From a virus, in the IMG/VR virus record IMGVR_UViG_3300020317_000002, positions 1-64,000 of that record: DNA of 64,000 bases. The stretch is one strand, 5' to 3'. A program made the position numbers and the translations under genes. The notes beneath the pieces are model-generated. The model searched no databases. It was not told the DNA's origin and saw only the letters and a list, made by a program, of their open reading frames with translations. Numbering within the stretch: the stretch's first letter is position 1; every line of letters begins with the position of its first letter. Positions 41,796 to 53,400 of this stretch are shown here, in pieces.

Positions 41796-44700
41796 ATGAG
41801 CGCTAGCAATTCTATATCACATTTACTCGAACAGTTTCTAGAATTAAATACTAATTCACTAGAAACTTTCGAACGTATCAATGAGGCAATTTCAACCGAC
41901 AAAGAAACGGTTACAATAGATCTATTTGATAGTCGCACCGGAGAAATGACCGCGATTCAAATTCCTGCATTTGGATTTTTGAAAAGAGAAATCGAAAGAA
42001 TTGATAAAAATCTAACCGCGATAAGTGGTTTAGATACTTCTAGTGCAAATGTAAAACTTAAAGATGGTTCTTATAGAAAAATACACACTTCTAAATTAAA
42101 GGGACCTTCGTTACCTATAAAATCATTAGCGACTCCTAAGGAATTTAATACTCAATTAAATGATTTCTTTGAAGATTTCTTAAATCCTTTGTTAACTATT
42201 AGCTTAGATGTTAAAGGACAAATTCCAGTAGATACTGAGAGAGTGTATACTGAAAGATTTATATTTAATCATGAAGACCTAGCTTCTACTGAATCATTTG
42301 ATGAAATTTATAAAGGTTCTAACGATATTGATTATTCTAAATTTATTTCTAGAATTAAAGAAGGTGGTTTAACATATAGAATAGACGCTGAAACGGTAGA
42401 TATGCCGATAAGATCTATTCAATATAATGGACAATTAGATGTATTAAAGGTAGAAAATGTTGAGAAAACACAGTTAATAGACGGAGTTAGTCAAACTAAA
42501 ACAGTAAAGGTTTATACCTTAAATAAATTAACATATTCGGACTCTGATAAAGAGATGAAAGATACTGAAACTCTAAAAATTGGAGATTCATTAGTAGTAA
42601 ACACATCCGAATATAATACAAGATATAGAGTAACCTCTATTGATTCTTCAACTACACAAGTTGAACTATCTCTTTTAGAAGGTTATTCACCAATTAAAAT
42701 AGCAGCGAACGCCCTAGCTATTTACAAAGATATTGATGCTTCTGTTTCTATAGAAGTTAAGGTTGGATTTAATGAAAGACAGGTTGTTTTTGTTAAACCA
42801 ATTGATCCTATTTCTAAATTACCAGCTACTGATTTCTCACCGGGTGTTGCATTCTTTTCGAATGAACTTACTATTCAAAATGAAGATGGTATAGTTACTA
42901 CACTTGCTAAATATTATAAAGAAGAAGTTGCTGACTTTGGTCAATTTATTAAAGCACTTAAAGTTGATTACATTCCACCTGCATCAGAAGGTCTTATACC
43001 AGATGCGCCGATTGTAGAAGTAGATAACTTTAAAGTAACACAAATTAATAAACACCTTACGCAGAATTCAGCAGTTACACAGGTAAAAAAGATTAAGGCC
43101 GATAAACTTAAAGCCAAGGAAGTAATTAAGAAGCTCGATACTACTATTCAAAAGAAAAGAAAGTTAATTGCTACTAAGAAGTTTTCATCTAAAATAGAAA
43201 GAAATAGAGAGAAAAACGAATTATCTTCTATGATTAGAGAAAAGGCATCTGAAACAAAGGTGTTTTCTTCTAGCGTTAGTCAAATTAAAGCTATTGCAGA
43301 ATCAAATGAATTACCTAAAGTCAATCCTAAATATAGGGTAAGAGGTTTTTGGTCTATTCCAGATGCTAAAAGAGTTGGAGATGAAATTTCACAGGAAGTA
43401 GTTCAGTTTATTTCTCGATATAGATATGTTTCTTCTACTGGGAAAACATCAGTAATAGAGCAGATTAAATTTAATAAGAAAACAGCTGCATTCTCAAACT
43501 GGGTTGAAGTTAAAGGCCCTATTAGAAAAAGAGAAAAACAAGCAGATGGCGGATATAGATGGATTATAGAATCTGAAGAAGATTCACAAGCTATTAATTT
43601 TAACTCAATAGATTTATCTATTCAACCTGGTGAAAAAATAGAGATGATGATAAAATCTGTTTCTGAAGCAGGTTTCCCACAAACTCCAGTAGAATCAGAA
43701 TGGTCAGATATTATTACTATTCCTTTCCCTGATGGAGAAATAGCAACGGACGGAGCAAACACCCTAGTAAATCAAAATGATTTAGATAATGTTAAGGTTG
43801 AAATAAATGATGATTTAGAATCACAGGGATTATTTGCACACCTTGATACAGGGTTTACGGCAGGAGATACTTATTATGCACATGCTGCTGATTCTTTAGC
43901 TTCTGGTTTCTTAACTGGAGAACAGAATCCTATTAGCGTTTATGATAAATTATTAGAATTACAAAATCAATTAGAAAGATTACAAGCTAAAGTTGAAGGT
44001 GCCGTTGGAGAATTACAAATCAAGATCGTCGATGAAGATGGTGAAGTAACTCTAGTTAAAAATAACTCCACTGCTAAAATATTCGCAGGATATTATGTAG
44101 ATGAAGCTCCTACCGATGAAACCAAAGGATATATTGTTACTAAAAATTATAGAGTAGAACTTCACAATACCAAAGCATCTGATTTAGAATTATGTGCAAG
44201 AATTAACGGAGATCTTAAGCAACCTGCCTACGTATCTTCGACTCAACAGGAGTTCGGATTGGGTATAATAGATCTAGAGACAGGTAACCAGAAAGCTGAG
44301 GCGGATGCCGCAGTAGACACAAAGGTATCTAACGATACGTATTATATGACAGAGGCTCAATATGACTTAGTTCCTGTAGTTTATCAGAATTTAGTCGGAG
44401 ACGGAAATTCATATAATCATTTTGCAGCTGCGCCTGATCAATCATCTCAATTAAATGGACAATTCATTTATTCCAGATTTATAAATGTAGCTAGTAAAGG
44501 AAATCTTTATTCAACTGTAAATCCGGATACGGATACTGCTAGAGAATCAAATCTAACAGGAGTGACTAGTTCAGAATATGGATTATCATTTACACATAAT
44601 ATTAATAATGCTATAGGTGATATAACAGATAGAGAGCACTTAAGAGATTTTACCAGTGTTGAATTTCCAGGATATGCTGCAACTGCCGCCGATCTTGGTG

Positions 44701-45569
44701 ACACAACAGCCGATTTTATATGGAATGGAACATATAACCTATTAACAGGCCCCAACTCAACGACCAATGTTCCTGATGTTGTTGATATTTCTGCAATAAC
44801 CGCAGCTAAATATGATTCTGGTCTTTTTCTATCTAAATTCCACCCCCTAATAAGTGAAGATGAAAACGTAAATGCATTATTAGAGGATATAATAACAACC
44901 GGACAAGTATCAATGCCTAAGTACGCAGTTAAAAGATCTAATGATAAAGACGGTACTGTTCAAACTGCATATCAGCCTCTAACAGTTACATTTAGAAATG
45001 GAGATGAGTCTGGTCCCTTAGATCACACAGGTACAGTGGTTGCTCGAAAGTCTATAAAAAATTCGTTTACGGAAGAAGATCAATTTTTACTAGGTGGTCT
45101 TTCATGCGGATCTTTCTTATATCTTTCCCCTATTAACCAGGAAAGCCTATCAGTAGATGGACCTACTAAATACGGTAAGAAACTCGTAGAAGGAGGAAGT
45201 CAAAATGCAGTATCAGTTGATATGGTGTTTCAATACAGAATGACGGATTTCTTTGGGAAAGATAAATCAGGTAAAGGTAGAGTTGCTGGAATATATGGAA
45301 ATTCATTTAGCAATTTAACATATTCAAAGAAAATAGGGCTAGACATCATAGATTCATATAAAGCTGAATTCAGTTTCGATATAGAAGTTTACGCTAAATA
45401 CAGAGCCGTTGGAACAAATAAAAATAGTATCAACAAAGTGATGTTGGCTAACTATAGAAATTCAAACAGCGGTGGTAACTGGTGGTGGAATAGAAGAAGA
45501 TTCTTCAGCGGATATAATGATTTTAGTTCATCTCAACTATACGATTTCGATGCTCGCCCATATAGGTAA
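41796..45569 (+). CDS. Very large tail protein with fibronectin-like domain
   Basis: 1257 aa. N-terminal helical segment (SISHLLEQFLELNTNSLETF), then beta domains. A basic coiled coil lies at about 425-510 (KIKADKLKAKEVIKKLDTTI). Residues about 520-655 look like a fibronectin type III unit (RVRGFWSIPDAKRV, IEMMIKSVSEAGFP, SEWSDIITIPFP). The C-terminus ends in a basic, Trp/Asn/Gly-rich stretch (GGNWWWNRRRFFSGY). Probably a peripheral baseplate or tail-fibre component. Confidence 0.6.
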   Translation: MSASNSISHLLEQFLELNTNSLETFERINEAISTDKETVTIDLFDSRTGEMTAIQIPAFGFLKREIERIDKNLTAISGLDTSSANVKLKDGSYRKIHTSKLKGPSLPIKSLATPKEFNTQLNDFFEDFLNPLLTISLDVKGQIPVDTERVYTERFIFNHEDLASTESFDEIYKGSNDIDYSKFISRIKEGGLTYRIDAETVDMPIRSIQYNGQLDVLKVENVEKTQLIDGVSQTKTVKVYTLNKLTYSDSDKEMKDTETLKIGDSLVVNTSEYNTRYRVTSIDSSTTQVELSLLEGYSPIKIAANALAIYKDIDASVSIEVKVGFNERQVVFVKPIDPISKLPATDFSPGVAFFSNELTIQNEDGIVTTLAKYYKEEVADFGQFIKALKVDYIPPASEGLIPDAPIVEVDNFKVTQINKHLTQNSAVTQVKKIKADKLKAKEVIKKLDTTIQKKRKLIATKKFSSKIERNREKNELSSMIREKASETKVFSSSVSQIKAIAESNELPKVNPKYRVRGFWSIPDAKRVGDEISQEVVQFISRYRYVSSTGKTSVIEQIKFNKKTAAFSNWVEVKGPIRKREKQADGGYRWIIESEEDSQAINFNSIDLSIQPGEKIEMMIKSVSEAGFPQTPVESEWSDIITIPFPDGEIATDGANTLVNQNDLDNVKVEINDDLESQGLFAHLDTGFTAGDTYYAHAADSLASGFLTGEQNPISVYDKLLELQNQLERLQAKVEGAVGELQIKIVDEDGEVTLVKNNSTAKIFAGYYVDEAPTDETKGYIVTKNYRVELHNTKASDLELCARINGDLKQPAYVSSTQQEFGLGIIDLETGNQKAEADAAVDTKVSNDTYYMTEAQYDLVPVVYQNLVGDGNSYNHFAAAPDQSSQLNGQFIYSRFINVASKGNLYSTVNPDTDTARESNLTGVTSSEYGLSFTHNINNAIGDITDREHLRDFTSVEFPGYAATAADLGDTTADFIWNGTYNLLTGPNSTTNVPDVVDISAITAAKYDSGLFLSKFHPLISEDENVNALLEDIITTGQVSMPKYAVKRSNDKDGTVQTAYQPLTVTFRNGDESGPLDHTGTVVARKSIKNSFTEEDQFLLGGLSCGSFLYLSPINQESLSVDGPTKYGKKLVEGGSQNAVSVDMVFQYRMTDFFGKDKSGKGRVAGIYGNSFSNLTYSKKIGLDIIDSYKAEFSFDIEVYAKYRAVGTNKNSINKVMLANYRNSNSGGNWWWNRRRFFSGYNDFSSSQLYDFDARPYR

Positions 45570-45590
45570 TATCTCGCCTTAAATAAGCAA

Positions 45591-45599
45591 GATATATAC
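45591..45599 (+). promoter_or_regulatory. GATATATAC element
   Basis: Ends 27 bases before the ATG at 45627, in a 57-base gap. Candidate promoter for the longest gene in the window. Confidence 0.45.
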
Positions 45600-45626
45600 T
45601 CTAACAAAAATAGAGTCTATTTATAA

Positions 45627-48600
45627 ATGGCGAAAATTATTAACAACAATATAGAGGGTAGTTCAGATAAAAGTAGGTCATTTGCCCTATTAAGAACTAA
45701 CCCTAAGTTAACCTCTAATGTTAAGTTAATTACTGACGAAGGTGGAGATATCTATTTAAGCTCTATCAAGGCTAGTAGAACCCTAGCACAATCCGAATAT
45801 CAGAAATATCCTATCTCAGATTCAGGCGAATATTGTAGAGATATTGCTCAATTTTACGGAAGATTAAGCAAGGATGAAAGATATCAGGTTGGTAGAGAAT
45901 TTACAGACTTAGGTATTTCTGCAGATTATTCTGCACAATATGAAAATTTATACAACTATGGTGCCTCTTTTAATTACACTAAAGTCTATGACGAACAGTA
46001 TAGAATATTTGCACCAATATGGTTAGAGGGCAATGTTCCTGAAAAGTTTGTAATTTATAGAATTAAGGATGTAGACTTTAAAGAGCAAACGCTAGAAGGA
46101 GCCACTGGTCAGAATTCTAGAATTCAAGAAATGTTATCTAATGCGACTTTAATAAAATCGTATGACATGACTAATAATTCTAAATTAGGAAGATATTTAA
46201 ATAGCCATGTACTTGATCCTTTGTTACCTACTTCACATATTGATTTTAACTTTGAGTTAGATGATCCTACTTCCTTTAATGGAATAGACGTGATGATAGG
46301 TGGATTTTCAGAAAAAGCAGACTACATAGACGATGACTATATTAAAGAAGATCTTCCTGAAATTTTAGCTAACAACACCTTAACATCTAGCTTTGAGAGA
46401 AACGGAATTGTTTCTCACAATATAATTAATCTAGAGTTTTTATTTGATGATAACGAGGCTGATGATTATAATATCTATAGATATTTTGGAATATTCGTAG
46501 ATGAACATTTCGAAGGGAGCGTCGTCGTTGATTCAGTTAATTCTTTAGGATATTTAAATATAGACCCGACTAATGCCTCAACTGATCTTTTAGATAGATT
46601 ACCTACCACATATGAATATACACAGCCTATATTAGGTTGGGTTAAAGATATTAATAGCAATTATCATAATATTTTAAATAGATTTAGAAAAACTAGAATA
46701 GCAAAAAATCAAATATTAACCTCATACACTGGTGATTCTTCGATTTTTGTAAATAAAAACATAACTGAATTTAACACACCAGTGTTAAGTAAGAATTCAT
46801 TCAACGGGTTTATAGAATTAGATATAATAAATACTCCTTCTGATAATGACAAGATATTTTTAGGAGATTTATTAGAAATAAGCATTGAGAACTTTAATCT
46901 AGGTGATTTTGTTTTAATAGCAGATGATACACTTCCAATTGGAACTTATCAAGAAAATAGATATTCATCCCTTGGAAATACTTCACAGGTAGCAGCTGCA
47001 CTTTCAGCTGCCATTAGAAATGCTGAAGTTATACCATATATGGCTAGTTCCAGAAAGAACAGGGTGATCATAGATGACTATTCGCAGGGAAGAAATAAGA
47101 ATACTACTGTGTTAGGAATTAACTCCTCTAATCCTTACACATTTATTAACATGCAGAGTTCAACCGATGCCAATGTTGTATTTTCTAAAAAGTACAATGA
47201 TTTTGTAAATGAAGGAGGAACGGTCAGCGGAGGTTTATTAATAGGAGATTATGATATTTACACAATGACAGGTGGATGTTCTGTTAACCAGGGTGTATTG
47301 GTGGCTGCTAATGAAATAGGAAATTTAGAAGTAGGTTATTTTGTGAAGGAACTTAATAAAGATAGGTATGTTAGAATCATAGAAATAGTAAAAGATCCTT
47401 ATTCTGAAAATTTTAGAGTTATTTTTGAAAAACCTATAATTTTCTCTATGGATAATGTACTTACATGTTATGAAAAATACGACACTCCATTCGGAAAGTT
47501 TTCTGCATATGATTTTAAAGATTTTAATTTTGATTTTTACGATACTTCAAATGCCAGGACTGATTTCCTAGATCTAGAAAGTATGCAATATAAGAATGAT
47601 GAATCTTCATTTGGAGTTTCATCAGCAACTAGCGTAACGGTGTTCAGTGCCGGAGCTAACGGATATACATTCGATGGAGTAAATCCATACATACTAATAG
47701 GAGGAATGGATGCGACACCATTTATCAAAAAGGGAGACTTTGTAAAGGGCATTGATGTAGTGGGTAATGTAGGTGATGTGAATTGGATTGAAGTAATGAC
47801 AGTCCAGTGGCTTGAAGAGCATAACACTACAAAAATAACTACTAGAGAGATAGCGAATACTAACTATACCTGGACATCTAATTTTAACTATGAAGACTTC
47901 ATATTTAAACCAGGTACTGCAAGTGATTTATTTAAATTTAAATCTTTATCTAGTGTCATCAGGGATGATGTAGTCGACAGGGATTATATAGATATAGAAA
48001 TTACTAATGAATATGATAGACTGAAAGAGAATTCATTAAAGGAAACCAGCCTTAATTCTAGAATAGTACCTACTATATGTAAGTTTAATTTAAAGGATTC
48101 TACCAATTCTAGAAATCTAGCATATATTTTAAATAGCAACGAAGCATTTGGCGTAAATAACCTTTCAGCTGATATTACTAAATTCTCAGAAAGATCTTCT
48201 GAAAAATTAAATATGGAGCATTTTTATATACACAATGTTCCTAATTATCTATTACAGTCTAGTAGTATTCCATTGCTTATGGATTATGTTTATACTGGAG
48301 ATAAAACACAGTATTCGGATTTATCTCTTTACTTAAAGGATATTGGATTTGATTATTTTTCAACTATGTTGAATTATACAGGTGCACATTCTACTAGTAT
48401 CGGTAGTATCGGTAGTTGGATTAATTCAACTCCACATGTAATGTATACTAAAATGCAAGGAGGAGATTCTCTCAATTTTTCTTCTACTGTTTTTAAAGGA
48501 TTAAGATATGTTTATAAAGACAGAAGTGAATTTATATCTGAGACACCGATATCATTTAAACCTTCATCAAATGTAAACGGTTTTAAAACTGCAACAATTT

Positions 48601-50417
48601 TGAGCTATACTTCAAATGATGATGTAGACAATGCAGGCGTAAATATAGAGGTTATAAAGAATAATAAATTCAAAACTATTAGTATTCTTATAGATTTACA
48701 AATTCCGGAAAACGACGTAACAGAAATAGACAGATACCTATTGTATAATTTAGAAGATATTACAACGGCCGGCGAGATCAGCGATAGCGGTATTAGAGGT
48801 TTCCTAGAGTTTGCAGGTTTAACTACATTTAGCGCCACTGGTGAAGGTGTTACAATGGAAGCGTCCGTCCAATCCGTTGGAGAAGACGCTCCTAAATTTA
48901 CACAAGACATTTTTAAAATAGATGAACAATATTCCTATGTATTATTTGAACATGCAGGTGACGTATGGGCAATTCAGGTTGTTTCCGTAATAGACGATTC
49001 TACGATAATTATCAAAGGACAACCATATTTATGGAGCCAAGACGGAGATGGTGAATATTTTGCAGATACTAATAATGCCCATCCATCCCCATCGACAATA
49101 CCAAATAATACTGAAATAACATATTTCAACGGTGGTAAAAAAGCATGGAACAACACCTTACAAGATGTTTCCTCATTCGGATTAGCAGATAGAATAAATA
49201 CAAACAGAGACATTTTATACACTACTATTCTAGAAAACGGAGAAATAGAATATGGAAAATTTTGTTTAGAAATACAAAGCGGTGTTGAATTTGTTAAAAC
49301 ATCTATATTAGATATTGAAATTGATGATAATAAACCTAAGGCGTTTAAATTAAATAATAAAGAAATAGGATATACCCTTGTAGCAAGAGAAGATGGTGGA
49401 TATTACACTACTCTCAAAAGAATGAACGGTGGCTATAACCCCCTGTTTAAGGATATTATAACTTTCTCATCACCCTATGGAAATTACAAATTCATAGATG
49501 ATAATGATTCTTTAAATGAAGAACAGGAAAATAAGATGAAAAAATATAATAGACTTGCCGGTGTGAATTGTATGTTTAATTCTAATTTAGGAGTTGACGA
49601 AAATTACGGTATTATTAATAACTTCTTCTTTCATAAAGTAAATGAACTAGGAGGTGAGGTTATTAAATTAAGCCAAGAATCAGATAAATTACCGCTATAC
49701 CCTCTCATTGGTGAAATAGCAATAGATAAAAAGGATTTAAACCTATTTAAGAGTAAATATTCTAGAGATTATTATACAAGGTCGTATGGTGCAAATAGGT
49801 CAGAAGAAGTTCATGGAACGCTAAGTCCTATAGAGGAAAGATCTTTCTTTGCATCAACTATAATGAAAGTTAAAAACGAATATGACATAACTTCATATAA
49901 TTTAAAAACGGTAAGTTCTCTCCAAGCTCTAGATTTAATAAGATACGACGAAAAAGAAGATGAAGGTGCATATTTATATGAAGATATGCAAAAAATTTAC
50001 ATAGACTTTTATATTGCTAATTCCGTTGTAAAGAAATTAAAAGCTGAAAAGATAACTTCGTATTACTCGAAGTATGCAACTGCTGAAAACTCATATGGAG
50101 ATAAAACAACACTAGAGGATGATACTACAATATATGTTGAAGAGAATATCATTCCTAGATTTATAATAGACTATATAAAGGTATATGGAATTGAAAAGGC
50201 AGGATATATTAAATCCAATTCTTTAGATTCGCTTGCACCATATAGTACACTGAGTAGCGTAACGGACATAGATGACATAACATCTGATGGGTTTTTTGAA
50301 CTTACTAATTTTGAAATTAGAAGTTTTGCTGAAAGGCCTTTAAATTTCAGATTAATATATAATAAAAAACCAGGGTATCGATATAATTTGAGAGTCCATT
50401 CTAAAATAATTGCGTAA
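45627..50417 (+). CDS. Giant virion protein of unknown family
   Basis: 1596 aa, the longest gene here. It opens KSRSFALLRTNPKLTSNVKL and is beta-rich throughout, with repeated short acidic turns. Large phages often carry one such LRTNPKL-type protein of about this size in the tail region, but I know no function. Its position before two fibre genes and its own promoter-like element suggest a major peripheral baseplate or tail-tip part. Confidence 0.6.
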   Translation: MAKIINNNIEGSSDKSRSFALLRTNPKLTSNVKLITDEGGDIYLSSIKASRTLAQSEYQKYPISDSGEYCRDIAQFYGRLSKDERYQVGREFTDLGISADYSAQYENLYNYGASFNYTKVYDEQYRIFAPIWLEGNVPEKFVIYRIKDVDFKEQTLEGATGQNSRIQEMLSNATLIKSYDMTNNSKLGRYLNSHVLDPLLPTSHIDFNFELDDPTSFNGIDVMIGGFSEKADYIDDDYIKEDLPEILANNTLTSSFERNGIVSHNIINLEFLFDDNEADDYNIYRYFGIFVDEHFEGSVVVDSVNSLGYLNIDPTNASTDLLDRLPTTYEYTQPILGWVKDINSNYHNILNRFRKTRIAKNQILTSYTGDSSIFVNKNITEFNTPVLSKNSFNGFIELDIINTPSDNDKIFLGDLLEISIENFNLGDFVLIADDTLPIGTYQENRYSSLGNTSQVAAALSAAIRNAEVIPYMASSRKNRVIIDDYSQGRNKNTTVLGINSSNPYTFINMQSSTDANVVFSKKYNDFVNEGGTVSGGLLIGDYDIYTMTGGCSVNQGVLVAANEIGNLEVGYFVKELNKDRYVRIIEIVKDPYSENFRVIFEKPIIFSMDNVLTCYEKYDTPFGKFSAYDFKDFNFDFYDTSNARTDFLDLESMQYKNDESSFGVSSATSVTVFSAGANGYTFDGVNPYILIGGMDATPFIKKGDFVKGIDVVGNVGDVNWIEVMTVQWLEEHNTTKITTREIANTNYTWTSNFNYEDFIFKPGTASDLFKFKSLSSVIRDDVVDRDYIDIEITNEYDRLKENSLKETSLNSRIVPTICKFNLKDSTNSRNLAYILNSNEAFGVNNLSADITKFSERSSEKLNMEHFYIHNVPNYLLQSSSIPLLMDYVYTGDKTQYSDLSLYLKDIGFDYFSTMLNYTGAHSTSIGSIGSWINSTPHVMYTKMQGGDSLNFSSTVFKGLRYVYKDRSEFISETPISFKPSSNVNGFKTATILSYTSNDDVDNAGVNIEVIKNNKFKTISILIDLQIPENDVTEIDRYLLYNLEDITTAGEISDSGIRGFLEFAGLTTFSATGEGVTMEASVQSVGEDAPKFTQDIFKIDEQYSYVLFEHAGDVWAIQVVSVIDDSTIIIKGQPYLWSQDGDGEYFADTNNAHPSPSTIPNNTEITYFNGGKKAWNNTLQDVSSFGLADRINTNRDILYTTILENGEIEYGKFCLEIQSGVEFVKTSILDIEIDDNKPKAFKLNNKEIGYTLVAREDGGYYTTLKRMNGGYNPLFKDIITFSSPYGNYKFIDDNDSLNEEQENKMKKYNRLAGVNCMFNSNLGVDENYGIINNFFFHKVNELGGEVIKLSQESDKLPLYPLIGEIAIDKKDLNLFKSKYSRDYYTRSYGANRSEEVHGTLSPIEERSFFASTIMKVKNEYDITSYNLKTVSSLQALDLIRYDEKEDEGAYLYEDMQKIYIDFYIANSVVKKLKAEKITSYYSKYATAENSYGDKTTLEDDTTIYVEENIIPRFIIDYIKVYGIEKAGYIKSNSLDSLAPYSTLSSVTDIDDITSDGFFELTNFEIRSFAERPLNFRLIYNKKPGYRYNLRVHSKIIA

Positions 50418-50420
50418 AAC

Positions 50421-53400
50421 ATGAACATAAGAATCAAAGAACTTTTCAAGAGTGATCTAGATCCTAACAGCAATGAATGGTGGTCAAAGGATAAACTTGA
50501 TAAAATTAATTTCAATTTTAAGTTAATGAGAAACGGAGGACCATCTGGTCCTACTGGGATTGAAGGTGTAAATGGAGCCGAAGGTGAAAAGGGTGATCAA
50601 GGTCCACAAGGCCCTGACGGTCCTCAAGGTCCACAGGGTATGATTGGCCCTGAATCAAGTGGAACATGGAAGTCAGCCATGTTAGCGTCAGACCAGAAAC
50701 TAATTTATCCATCGGTACCGTTCAACGGGACCATTGTATCTATATTAGGTGCCTCTGCCCATGTTGATCAAAATGGAGATTTATTAAGTCCATATTATAA
50801 AGAAACATCAACAAGTCCCGTAAATGCCCAAGGACCGGGAGCACTTAATATTATAACAGAAGCTCCTGCATCAACAGATCCAGGATCACCTAGCGTTCCT
50901 CTAATTTCTGATCAAAAGTCTATTACACTAATGCAGGATAATGATTTATCTAGAGCATTTGATATGGGATTAGAATCGTATACCAATAATAACACAAATG
51001 ACAGTGTTTTTTTAGGAATTGGACCACACGACAATACGGTTTTTAATTCTAATAAATTTCATATAAAATTCGATAGTGATAATATTTTTAATTTTGGATC
51101 TTCGGAAGTTTTTACTAATATATTAGGAGTAGACTCTAATATTAAATGGAATCTTACAGTAGATGCATCTACTAATCCATCACATACTATTGAATTTAAA
51201 GTAGGAGAAATAAAATACATGAACCATTCCCCTTCTTTAAATAAAATATTAAAGTCGATCGATACACAAGGAACAGTTGAATGGGAGAATGTTTCAAGCA
51301 TGTTTCAGGTATTACCAATAGGATCAATAATAAGAATACCTAGAAATACTTTTTTTAGTGAAGATAATTTTTATTTAGCAGATCCAATTACGTCATTTAA
51401 TTCGTTATCAACCAATAATGATGTCAGAACAAATTTCGGAGCAGGTAAACCGGATGGAGGGTTTGCCGGATGGTATTTATGTAATGGTGAAAAATGGGGA
51501 GATGGTGGACAGCTAGAATACGATACCCCTAACTTAAATGGATTTTCATGGAGTATTACGAACATACCTGGAAATACAGGAGGTATATCTACCCTGGAAA
51601 TGGGTGGCGATACAACTTACAATGGAAACATAGTTTTTTCAGGAGGAGTTAGTTCTCTAGGACCTGCTCCGGGATTTTCAGCTAACACGATTGGACATAC
51701 AAACAGTAGTCCCTCTCCCGAGGTATTTCTTATGAGCGCCGAGGCTGAGCCGACTGATGATAACCATATTATAATGGGAGAACAAATTAGTATAATATAT
51801 TTACAAAAATATGATCATGAATGGCGTACTTATGATAGCAATAATAGCTATTCCCCTATAGATTTACAATATCATGCAATGACGGGCGATATAGATACAA
51901 ATACTGTTGCATCAGGTTCATATACCAACATAGATATTGCAATGCAATATGCAACTACACTAGATCCAGAAACAATACAATGGTCTGCCGACGGTGCTCC
52001 AAGTGATGGCGCTCAATTAGATGCTTATTGGAACACTGATAGCAATTTCACAGCGGGTGATATACGATGTTATAAAAACGGGCAAGAATTGAGTGATGGA
52101 TGGTTAGCTAGAAACTCCGGAGGACCAAATGGATGGGGTTATGCAAGACAATATATTAATGGTGTTGGAATATCTCCATTACCACCTCTACTAACTGAAC
52201 CTAGAGAATGCTGGATGCTTTATACCGAAGACGTGAATGGTGTTGATGGAACTTTAGCATCTCTCAATATTGCACAGGGAGGAGGGCAAACCATAACGGT
52301 TCCGGAATCCGTTGTCGAAAATAATACTGATGCAGCACTGGATCTTCAAAAAGTTTATATCTCTAATAGCATAATAAATCATGAAAATGTAGGATCCAGT
52401 TTTGGAGTAACTTCTACTGAGTTTCAAGATTATGAATCAACTTCCCATATATGGAAAAAAAATAATGGGAGCAATACTATAAATCAATTAACGAATGGAT
52501 GGTATAGAAGTTTACCATATACTGCGTCATACGCCGACGACCTTGGCACAATTATACCGGCTGGTCTTTTCCTTGCATATAGGAAATACTGGTCAGCCAA
52601 TGCAAATGAGTTTAAAGGAGATGTCATAAAGAGTAAGTATGTGCCATGGTCTACTAACGATCTTGCACTTGCTTCGGGTAGTGGATCGACATCTGCTGCA
52701 TGTACAGCAAATGGAGGAAATGATATATTCTTTTCTTCTGACATGTTCTCGATTGGTGATAACACGAGTGCATACGCTGTTACGAATCTTAGTAGCATAG
52801 GTACACCGAATTCATCAAACGGACAAATTGATTGGAGTACTAATCAAATATATGTAAGAGAAGATCAATCATCATACTCGAATTCTATGTTTAATGACGA
52901 TAAGGGAGAATATCCCCTAAGGCTTGTAAAATCCGACACATATATTCCGGGAACTGCTTCTAGTTTAAAAATAGCCGATTGGACGGGAGATGCTACAATA
53001 AACTATAGCGGACCACACTATAAGACCGTTAATCAGAATAGTACAGCTCCGGCACTTACACCTGTCGAATGCCCAAGCACCGGTAATCTAAATGGATTAC
53101 CTATATTTGACTGGGATGATACTAATTCTAGTAATACTTTAACTTATAATGGTATAGACACAGGCCAGATTTACTTTAATGTGACAAACATATCTTTAAT
53201 TTCACTAGATAATACTAACTTTAGTGTAGAAGATCCAGCTGGGCTTAATACCTCGAATACCTCTTATACTGCTGGAGATGATTACGTAACAGTAAATACA
53301 CTAGGCGGATTCACCGGGTCTACGGAGACGTTAACGGTCGATTTCACCTATAGCCAATTATTGAGTTCCTCAAGTGATGATAGCATAAATATATCGTTTA

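Noticed and set aside
50421-50650. The short Gly-X-Y regions at 50421 and 53938 as substrates proving the collagen-modification idea
   Set aside because: They have few Y-position lysines and are far from the oxygenase and glycosyltransferase genes, so they neither support nor exclude it.
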